In this document: one piece after another, positions 21,401 through 33,400 of the stretch
How the letters are laid out: every line of letters begins with the position of its first letter
How positions within the stretch are numbered: the stretch's first letter is position 1
Assembly (NCBI GenBank): GCA_947579605.1
Contig: OX388327.1
Coordinates: 10,527,122-10,591,121, forward strand
Direction: 5' to 3'
DNA length: 64,000 bases
Origin: Athripsodes cinereus
Lineage: Eukaryota; Arthropoda; Insecta; Trichoptera; Leptoceridae
Position numbers and translations under genes: made by a program
Notes under the pieces: generated by a model
Database searches by the model: none
Told to the model about the DNA's origin: nothing
Seen by the model: only the letters and a program-made list of their open reading frames with translations

Positions 21401-24400
21401 TTATCTAGTGGTGTTGTAATAATGATTGGTAATGGTGGTATGTAATGTGTTTAAATTGAATAATCAATTCCAATATTGTAGCTTTGTTTTTTTTTCTGTA
21501 TCTTGATAATTTATCAAGGATAAATGTGATTAAAGTATGAGTAATGATTGTTGTATACATGTAATGACCACCTTTACATAATTATGTTCATCTGTCCATA
21601 TGTATGTTTGTATTAAAGTATGTGAATGTGATTAAAGTATGAGTAATGATTGTTGTATACATGTAATGACTACCTTTACATAATTATGTTCATCTGTCCA
21701 TATGTATGTTTGTATTTCTTAAATGAATTTATAAGTAGTTTTATTGTTAAGTTCCAGACATTCAGTCTACGATCCTGAGTTTGATACCTCTGTCTTCCTC
21801 TGCCAACTACTTCACCTACGTTATATAAGAATATTGGTTATTGTGATTGTGTTTGGATATATATTTGGGTTTATTTAAAATCCAGATTTATCTTTGAAAC
21901 AATAAAAAGCATGAAAGAGTTATGACGTTCTTGCCGTTTGAAGGGTGGTATAAAAAAGTGTAAAACTGGACTAATTCATTAATTTCTTTATATTTTTGTA
22001 TGTATAGGATTCTTGTAGACATTTTGACTTCCTCAAACGACCAGATATTTTTTGTCTTATACTAATGCATATTAAATAAAGTTTTATAACAATAATAGGT
22101 TATATGTTTTTCTGTTATTAGTTGCACTTGACCTGGTGTATGAAGTCCTTTCTGTTTGACTACAAGAGTAAGCCACATCAGTATGTGTCGTGGGTACTGG
22201 GACATGAGGGCACTGGGAGTTTACTATCTTATCTCAAGAAGAAGTTAGTATGATCGGATTTTGTCTTTCTCTATCTAATCCATACATAATAACTTCCTTA
22301 TCCAATCAACTAAATTATATTTAAATAATACTATTCAATCTATCTGTACCATCACGGTACCTCTCACTAGTTGTATGGTAGCCAGTAGACCAACTGAATG
22401 CAATAAATATCTAGTTTTTTTTCTCCGTGTCAATAAATGAGGCATTCAGGATTGGTGACATACTTTATAACTGAATTGAAGATGTTTAATATCTTATAAT
22501 GTGATATTTTACAAATACTTGCTTTTTACAGAACACTCTAAACAAAACTTATACAAAGGAGTAGGAGACATATTTTTGTCAGAAACTTCAAAGAAAAAAA
22601 ACAACATTTACATTACTCATTTCATCTCTCTCTATCTATACCATCACAACATCTCCCTCGAGTAGGGTAGCCAGTAGACCAACTGCATGTTATAAAGATA
22701 CCAAGTCATCCTCTCCTTACCAGTAAAAGTTGAGACTACTAGTCATTCCGTAATTTTAGTTTTGTTTGTTTGTAGAGTGTGGGCTCTTGGAATATATACA
22801 GGCAATGCAGAGTCTGGTATAGATCACACCAGTATAAATTGTTACTTTACCATCACTCTGGTGCTGACAAAGGAGGGACTCCTCAATATAGACAAGGTAA
22901 ACATCTCATTATCTATCATATTAACCCAGACAGTCCTGAAAAAAAAAAAATTCGGATAGTCGTGATTTTTTAATATGTGGTAGTTGTATATGTAAAAATG
23001 TAGTAAAAAATAATAAAAAAAAGAAATCTTCAATTTTTAAAGTTTTATTAAAAAATATTTAGTGTTCGTTTAAACGTACAATAGGAACATACACCACCTA
23101 AATACGAGTATATGAAAAAATTACAAAATCTTTGAAAATGTTGATTTATTTGTATTACTATATTTCCAATGATTCTCCAACAGGCAAAGTGTACATACAG
23201 AGTGTCCCAAGAAGAAAATTCAGGCGGAAGTCTTGAGATAGAGCACCCTTGCGGCTATCAGAATACTCCAATATATGTACCTACCGCGATGTTTTTGAGT
23301 TTTCGAGCAAATTTTTTTTCCATTCCATTCAATTGTATAAACTAATCGTCTTAATTTTTTGTTAAATAAATCAATTTGAACATTTATCTAATATTCGCAT
23401 GCCACCTTTTTCTAATATTTTTCTGTGATTTTAATAGTAAATTGTACAGTGTCCGTGGGTACGTCTAGATAGTAGGATGCGAACCTCAATCAATCATTCG
23501 GTGACTATTCGGAGCATTCTTTGAAGAAATATTCGAATGAATGCCTTCGTTTCCCGTCCTTATATGGGTTACGAAGGCATTCATTTGAATATTTCTTCGG
23601 AGAATGCTCCAAATTGTCACCGAATGATTGAAGATTGATTGATGATTGATTGAAGATTGATGATTGATTCACATCCTACTATTTGGACACAGCCATTGAG
23701 GTTCTTTGGCACATAAATGACACTTTGATGTTGTCCAATAATAATAATAAAACATGTTGGAGTTGCTGGTTTGTCAAACAAAAAAAATTTGGATGCAAAG
23801 AATTAAAAAGTAAACTATAAATATAAAGAATAGTTAAAAAAAAAAGCTAATTTCCGGTTTTCATCCCTGAGCATACTGGCTGAGTGACCCAAAAGAATAT
23901 AAATTGTTTGAATATCCAACTTCAAATCTATTTCCTTTGGTTTCTTTCAGGTGATAGAAAGTGTCTTCAGTTACATGAAGTTACTCAAGAAACGATGTCC
24001 GGATGAAAGAATATATCATGAGATAAAGGTATTTAAAACATGAAGTAAACAATTTAATGTTTTGTGATGGTTTATTTAAACTACAATCAATTAATAATTC
24101 ATTATTTTATATAATTAATATATTGTTGGCATTGTTATGGAAAATAATGAAATTGATATAAAAGTATAAAAATTGATAAATAGAAACAAAGCTACTTCTA
24201 GTTGCATGAAAAAAACCTTTCTGCTGTAAAGGCAATATTAAATTCTAGAAGACATTTTTTACTTCACCCTCATAACACAGGCAATTTACCTACTGCAAGT
24301 GAGTACTTCCTCACGCTTATATATTTGTTTGTTTCACAGAATGAAGAAGATACTAATTTCAAATTTGAGAAGGAGACAGATCCTTCGGACAATGTAGAAG

Positions 24401-27400
24401 GGCTAGTAGAGAACATGCAGATCTATCCCCCAGAGCATTACATCACAGGGCCAGACCTCTACTATGAATTCAACCCTGAGGTATCCAATAATAATATGAT
24501 CAATAATAACTCTGTTACACATTATGGATCATTTGAAAAATCATGTGACAGAGAGGAAAAGAAAAAAATGATGTTAAAAACCATCATCGAAAATTAATTT
24601 AAAAAAGATCAAAAGTCATATTCTATTGCAGAAATATTTTGAAATGATTATTATTATTATACTTTACAGTTGATCACATATGTACTGGACAATATGCAAG
24701 CCAGCAAAGTGAATGTGATGATATTGTCCAAGGATCATGATCCTCCCATACAGTATACGGACACTGAGTTCTGGTTTGGTACCAAATACACTAGGAAAGG
24801 TATGACCATTGTGGAAATATTACTACTTCTAATATAAACATTCTAGCTCTCTTCTCTGTGCCTTAAGACATACAAGATGTATTGGTTGAGTTGACATTTA
24901 TTTTGTAAAACTCCATATTAATTATATTTCGAACCACATTGTAGATTAATCATTCCAATTTATTACACTCACCTGATGGTCCAAGTTACTGTACATATTA
25001 TTAAATATAGTAAAACTCTTAGCAGTTTGTATTTATTTCCATAAATTTACATTCAGGATGCATTCAGGAATTCTTTGCCGGGTGTTCCACGGAATTGTAT
25101 ACCATTGTATATTATATATTTAAATCTAGACTACACTCGTTACAAGATATTTCATTTTACATAAAATGGGAACACATATTTACAATTCAATGTACAGCGG
25201 GTGAATTTAACAAATATTAGGATATTTTCTAATTCTTGGTATTTCATCGGAAGGATTATTAAGTATACGCTAATTTTCTTCATCTCTTCTATTACTTGTA
25301 ATTTGAGTGCTTTATTTCATATATTTTTATTGATTACTGTTTCAGATATCCCCAAGGAGACAATTGAGATTTGGGATAATATTGAGCCATATCCAGAATT
25401 CTATCTTCCAGAACCAAATGTCTTCATAGCTGATGACTTCAGTTTAATCTCAATGCCCAATGATCTCAGTGATGCATTATCTTTCATAGAAAAGGAAAGG
25501 AAAGAAAAACAGAAAAAACTCGAGGAAGCCATTGAAGCGATATCCGATAAGAATCTAAAGACTATATCTAAAAATACTCAAAATAAAACAAAAGTGTTAA
25601 AGAAAAATGCAAAAAATGTAGCTGAGCAAAAGCCGGAAAATATAGGTGACTCAAATGAAGATATTGAGAAAAGAAAGTGGGCGACTAGTTTGATGAAAAA
25701 GTATTACGATGCACCTCCAGAGTTAGTGAGACATGATGATGTATTGGAGTTATGGTACAAGCCAGATTATAAATTCAAACTGCCCAACACCATCATTTGC
25801 GTTCAATTCACAACAGTAGCTGTGGAAAATTCTATTAGAGTGTGAGTATTGAATAAATTAACTTGACATAACAACTTTTTTTAAATTATATCACAATCTA
25901 TCTAGTTTATATTATCATAGCATTTCACACAAGAAGCAACTCACACACCAGTAGACCAACTGCATGTTAGAGTTCAAGTAAATGTCATCCATCCTGAATG
26001 TGTTAATTTTTGTTAGCACAGAGAAGACAGTTTGCATTTAGTTTTATGCAGCCAGTCTGCTAGCTACCCTACATGTGGGATATGCTGTGATGGTAAAGTA
26101 GTAGTAACTAAAATAAACTAAAAATCCAAACAAAAAAACAGTGAAGTGTATTTTTGTTTACTACAAACCTCTCAGATTCATCTGTGTTGTAAAAAAGATA
26201 TATTTATTTGAGTTTGGACAGCATATTGGGTAATGTTATTATTATCCAACATGAGTTTGGACAGCATCTTGGGTAATGTTATTATTACTCATGTGCCTTC
26301 TCCTTATAGCAATGTCTGTGCTCCGGAGAGTAGTGTTGATGGTCGAAAACAGAAAAGTATTATTATTGATATCTAAAATTGCTTAGCAAGTTATAACTCT
26401 GGTAACTCCTTTTGTGAAGGCTGTTTTTAAGGAATAAACACCAACATAATCATTTCTGTACGTGGGAGCGAAACTACACTATGTGAAATTTTGGTCAAAG
26501 TGACTTATAAATAAAGTATTGTGGTCCTTGTTATGGCTCTTTTTGATAATATATTTATCACCCATGAAAACCAGCTATATTTTGTTATATCTAGCAATAA
26601 AAAATATGTCAATTTTTTTTAAAGCGAAACAACGCCATATTAAATGCAATATTGTGACATTTTTCAAAAAATTGTGTGATATGATTAATAGTAATCATTC
26701 ACAATAATTTTCAAGAGTAATTTTTTAAAAAAACTTTGAACAAGGATACTGAAAAATGGCATCTATTGAAATAGTGTAGTTTAGTACAGTGTAATACAGA
26801 TTTATAAAATATGATATTCATTGTATGACTGTTATTACGTAATCAGAAATAAGATACGCATTCTTAAATATTATAACAATAGGTCTATTAAATATTTTAC
26901 GACTGCTCACGCTTCACTTACTTTATTTATATTAACATAAAATAATATTTACCTATAGATTATCAGCTATCAACCAAACTTACTCTTACATTAATTTATT
27001 ATATTCCTAAAAATACCCTGAGTGATTTCAATAAAACTCACATTGAAAAATACTCAAAAAGCATTTTCCAATTATTTTAACCTTTCTACTCTTCTTTTTA
27101 ACTCGTCTGCTGCCGTTTTATCTTTAATTTATTAAAGTTCATCTCCGAAAATCGAACTGGAAGAAGTCTCCTTCATTTAGAGTATATTTGCACCGTTAAA
27201 TTCATATTTTTTTAAAGATATTTGTTACATTTTCTCATGGAGTTGTCATAAAAATGGTGTATACTAGACAAGCAATGTAAAAGTTGTATAATTAGTTTTG
27301 TTAGTTGTAGAATAAAAGTGTATTTTTCAATCCTTTTATATGCTCTGTGGTGTATCTGTCCTGTAAATGGCTGGTATTCTGAAAACATTATGAATAAGAC

Positions 27401-30400
27401 ATTTAACATGTTTAATTCAGCATTGAGGTATGCTACTCATCCTTAATGTCTTAATTCTGAAAACATTATGAATAAGACATTTAACATGTTTAATTCAGCA
27501 TTGAGGTATGCTACTCATCCTTAATGTCTTAATTCTGAAAACATTATGAATAAGACATTTAACATGTTTAATTCAGCATTGAGGTATGCTACTCATCCTT
27601 AATGTCTTAATTCTGAAAACATTATGAATAAGACATTTAACATGTTTAATTCAGCATTGAGGTATGCTACTCATCCTTAATGTCTTAATTCTGAAAACAT
27701 TATGAATAAGACATTTAACATGTTTAATTCAGCATTGAGGTATGCTACTCATCCTTAATGTCTTAATTCTGAAAACATTATGAATAAGACATTTAACATG
27801 TTTAATTCAGCATTGAGGTATGCTACTCATCCTGAATGTCTTAATTCTGAAAACATTATGAATAAGACATTTAACATGTTTAATTCAGCATTGAGGTATG
27901 CTACTCATCCTTAATGTCTTAATTCTGAAAACATTATGAATAAGACATTTAACATGTTTAATTCAGCATTGAGGTATGCTACTCATCCTGAATGTCTTAA
28001 TTCTGAAAACATTATGAATAAGACATTTAACATGTTTAATTCAGCATTGAGGTATGCTACTCATCCTGAATGTCTTAATTCTGAAAACATTATGAATAAG
28101 ACATTTAACATGTTTAATTCAGCATTGAGGTATGCTACTCATCCTGAATGTCTTAATTCTGAAAACATTATGAATAAGACATTTAACATGTTTAATTCAG
28201 CATTGAGGTATGCTACTCATCCTGAATGTCTTAATTCTGAAAACATTATGAATAAGACATTTAACATGTTTAATTCAGCATTGAGGTATGCTACTCATCC
28301 TTAATGTCTTAATTCTGAAAACATTATGAATAAGACATTTAACATGTTTAATTCAGCATTGAGGTATGCTACTCATCCTGAATGTCTTAATTCTGAAAAC
28401 ATTATGAATAAGACATTTAACATGTTTAATTCAGCATTGAGGTATGCTACTCATCCTGAATGTCTTAATTCTGAAAACATTATGAATAAGACATTTAACA
28501 TGTTTAATTCAGCATTGAGGTATGCTACTCATCCTGAATGTCTTAATTCTGAAAACATTATGAATAAGACATTTAACATGTTAAATTCAGCATTGAGGTA
28601 TGCTACTCATCCTTAATGTCTTAATTCTGAAAACATTATGAATAAGACATTTAACATGTTTAATTCAGCATTGAGGTATGCTACTCATCCTTAATGTCTT
28701 AATTCTGAAAACATTATGAATAAGACATTTAACATGTTTAATTCAGCATTGAGGTATGCTACTCATCCTTAATGTCTTAATTCTGAAAACATTATGAATA
28801 AGACATTTAACATGTTTAATTCAGCATTGAGGTATGCTACTCATCCTTAATGTCTTAATTCTGAAAACATTATGAATAAGACATTTAACATGTTTAATTC
28901 AGCATTGAGGTATGCTACTCATCCTGAATGTCTTAATTCTGAAAACATTATGAATAAGACATTTAACATGTTTAATTCAGCATTGAGGTATGCTACTCAT
29001 CCTTAATGTCTTAATTCTGAAAACATTATGAATAAGACATTTAACATGTTTAATTCAGCATTGAGGTATGCTACTCATCCTTAATGTCTTAATTCTGAAA
29101 ACATTATGAATAAGACATTTAACATGTTTAATTCAGCATTGAGGTATGCTACTCATCCTTAATGTCTTAATTCTGAAAACATTATGAATAAGACATTTAA
29201 CATGTTTAATTCAGCATTGAGGTATGCTACTCATCCTTAATGTCTTAATTCTGAAAACATTATGAATAAGACATTTAACATGTTTAATTCAGCATTGAGG
29301 TATGCTACTCATCCTTAATGTCTTAATTCTGAAAACATTATGAATAAGACATTTAACATGTTTAATTCAGCATTGAGGTATGCTACTCATCCTTAATGTC
29401 TTAATTCTGAAAACATTATGAATAAGACATTTAACATGTTTAATTCAGCATTGAGGTATGCTACTCATCCTTAATGTCTTAATTCTGAAAACATTATGAA
29501 TAAGACATTTAACATGTTTAATTCAGCATTGAGGTATGCTACTCATCCTTAATGTCTTAATTCTGAAAACATTATGAATAAGACATTTAACATGTTTAAT
29601 TCAGCATTGAGGTATGCTACTCATCCTGAATGTCTTAATTCTGAAAACATTATGAATAAGACATTTAACATGTTTAATTCAGCATTGAGGTATGCTACTC
29701 ATCCTTAATGTCTTAATTTTTCATTGGTACAGAAAAGAAACCTTGCATGTTTGTTCTGCTGGCTACCTCACATGTAGGAAATGCTGTCTGAATGAATGAA
29801 TAGAATTTGAAACAAACTATCAAATAATATGTATTGATGGAGATCTACCTAATGCCCATATGTTGCATAAGTTTGGGAACTTCCATTTATCTGAATATTA
29901 TTTATTTTTTATAGATGCTGCATGTGTGATCTGTGGTGCTTGGCTCTGTCCCAGTATCTGATGGAGCGCCTGTATCCAGCCACCATGGCAGGCCTCAGCT
30001 ACAACATACAGCCCACACACATGGGCATCTCTATGAAGTTCAGCGGCTTTTCCCAGAAACTGCCGGTAACCAATCCTTACACATCTCATTTCAGATATAA
30101 GTTTGCAGTGTTGTTGATCAGTAAATTAATATACAAGTGTCTATTAATCAGTATATTAATAGCAAAATTAATCAGTCAATTACCTCTAGAGTTGGCCGTT
30201 ATAACAAATAAATATTTAGATAATAAATATTTAAAGAAAAAACACTGTTTACTTTCATTTAAAATTGTTATATTATTAAAAGCTTTTCGGACATACGTCC
30301 ATCTTCAGTAATAATTACTTATAACTAATGACAAATGACAAATTGATGGTACATGATAATACAAAATTAAATGTGGGTAGGGGGAGTGGGTGGGGTTAAT

Positions 30401-33400
30401 AGAGATGTAATATGGATATGTGAAGGTATTGGCAGATATATTGTTTTAAGGCAATGTATGGGTGGAAGTAGTAAACGGGTAGGTAAGAGGAGAAATTAGA
30501 GGTGGGATTTGAATGTTAATGGTGTCATCTTTGTTTTTGTTAATCTCCATTGCCTCCAGTATATTCATTTTTGACCTTTTTTGCATTTATGTAACATGTG
30601 TTCTCCTTTTTTTTTTAAATGTGACAACCTTATGGGCTTTGAATATATTACAAATTGTTATAATGTGTACACTTATAAATGGGGCAATGTATTGATTCCT
30701 TATTTGACTATATTGTTTTGTTATTATGTATATATGTTGTCTGTAGTGTACTGTTGATGCTAAATAAATAAATAAATGTGTTACATAAATGCAAAAAAAG
30801 GTCAAACATGTGTTACATAAACTATGACCCACCCAGGACTATCATTTCCTCATAATTATAATAAATAGCTCCACAACTTTATATTTTACACTTGTAGATG
30901 CATATTCTATTTACATAGTATCACAAAATGGTTAGATGGAAGAAATCACTTTATAGTGATAATCTCGCCACTGCATATCGTCCTAGTTTTTTTTTTAAAT
31001 TTTATATTGTTTTGTTAACACTGTTATATAATGATGATGTGTGAAAAGAATAAATAAATAAATAAATAAGATCGTATATGTTTGCAGGTTCTAGTGGATG
31101 TAGTAACAAAGACTATTGCGGAATATACGAGTCACCTCACTGAAGATTGGTTCACAGCCATCAAGGATCAGCAGGCCAAAAATTATCTCAACCACATCCT
31201 CAAGCCCAGCAAGCTAACTAAGTATGTAGCTCCACATTTAATCTATATAACCTGCATGTTGTGTTTAATCCCTTGTCAGTCCACTCCCACCCAAAATTAA
31301 AATTTATTACTACTACCATCCCATCATGGTAGGTACATCCCGCAAGTAGGTTAGCCAGCAGATTAGTCGCATGCAATAAACATGCAAGCTGCCATCTCCG
31401 TGCCAACAAAAAATTAAACACTCAAAAACTTGCGGAAAAGAGTGAGATTAAAATTGAATATTTATTGATAACAAACATATATAAATACTGTGTACCTACT
31501 AGTTTTTTATAGTTGGTAATGAAGTTTTTATTGATCATTTCAAATTTACCAGAATATTACAAGACCCATTTTGAACAAAAATATTTTAAGCAATATAAAT
31601 TATTAACTATTTTTTCCAGGCTACTACGTTTTTCCCTCCTCATTGAAAGTATTCCAAATGCGTTGGATAAATTTTCAATTCTGAAGGACGTCAAATACTC
31701 AGATATGAGAGGCTTTGCTGAAGACTTTACTAGGAAAATGAAAGTCAAACTATTGGTGCAAGGGAACATGCAAAAAGACCAAGCATTAGATGTGGCCAAT
31801 ATGGTGCAGGCCAACATTCCATGGGAACCACTTAAGGAAGAAGAAAGACCTAGGGTAACATAATATTCTCTCTCTTTCTCTTCCTCATTCTCTTTTGAGT
31901 CCCACTATAAAGTTATGTCTTTTAATATTCATGACGTACTGTTGTTTTGGTTATACTCAGTTGCATCATAAAAGAGAATGATAAATATTTAAACTTAAAG
32001 CTTCTGATAATATTTATACAAGAAGACATTAAAGATGTAGAAATAATCAGAAAATATTGTTTTAATTTCTAAACTGTGTCTATATGGTGTATGTTATACC
32101 TATCTGTTTCTTCAAATAAACAGATGTTGAAGAAATAACCTCTTTCCTGGATATTTCAGGAGTTGTTCATATAAATCCTAAAATATTATAAATCTAAAAC
32201 CCCCTTCTATAAGTAATATGCTCATGACAGAGTTTGTAATGAGAACATTTAAATCCTGGATCTGTCGATTGAAAATCTTTGAATCTCTACCATGTATTAA
32301 TATATAATTGCTTTGCTGTAGGTGCATGTTGTGGAGATTCCCGTAGGAAGCAGTTTTTGCAGAGTTGAGTCCATGAATAAGCACAGTGTCAACTCTAATA
32401 TTACCAATTATTATCAATGGGGCTACTATTCTCTCAAGAGGACTGTTATGTTGGAACTTATTATGGTAATAATATCCACATCTACCTCTCAATACTTTAT
32501 TTATCTATACCATTACAGCATCTCATCTTCACAAGTAGGATAGCTGGTTGAAATTTATTTAGTTAAATATCTTGTAGAGATGTGATATTATAATACCAAT
32601 AATATAGATAACTGTGTTGCAAATATGATTTTGTCGCCAATTTTTTAATGTATTTCTTACATATACAGTTACTGATGGAGGAACCAGTGTTTGACCAACT
32701 GCGGACAAAAGAACAGTTGGGTTACAGCGTCTTCTCAATGCTTCGCTATACATTTGGTGTCCTTGGATTCTCTATCACAGTCAACACTCAAGCAGACAAA
32801 TACAGGTATATCATACACATTGATATCATTTTGCAAGATTCTATTCTTTAATATTATACAAAATGTAACCAATATAAAGCGATGATTATAATAAATAAAC
32901 TTGTTTTTAATTTCCAGTGCGGGCCACGTTGATGGTCGGATAAAAGCCTTCCTTGAATCTTTTAAAGAAGAAATATCTCAACTGAATGAAAAATCATTTG
33001 CACAAATCAAAGATGCTTTAATTAAACAAAAACTCTTTGCGGACGTGACATTAAAAGATGAAGTATCAAGGAATTGGAATGAAATCACAACAATGGAATA
33101 TAACTTCAGTAGAATACAAGAGGAAGTAGAATGTGCCAAAGCAATAACCCTACAGGAAGTAAAGGATTGCTTCAATGAGTTTTATGAGAGAGGAAATAAT
33201 GATAAATTTAGAATGCTTTCAATTCAGGTAAGAATAACTTATATTCACATGTTCTATGTTTTTAATATCATTGTTATTAATATTATTCATATCTTTCTAA
33301 TGAGCCATGTTGGTTTCCAAATATCAAGTTTTTATCAAAGCAAAGCAATTTTGATTCAATTTGATATGATTTGCATTGCATAAAAGGTTATACATAGTTA

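Noticed and set aside
21750..21810. tRNA-like B box (GAGTTTGATACCTC) suggesting a SINE
   Set aside because: No matching A box, tail or duplication; too weak to call.
27936..28616. Repetitive 26-residue protein (122 and 96 codons) starting MNKTFNMFNSALRYATHP
   Set aside because: It is the 78-bp satellite read in one frame. The frame is open only where units carry G instead of T at one site and closes in most copies.
27376..29718. CRISPR-like array
   Set aside because: Units are identical throughout with no unique spacers, and the context is a eukaryotic intron.
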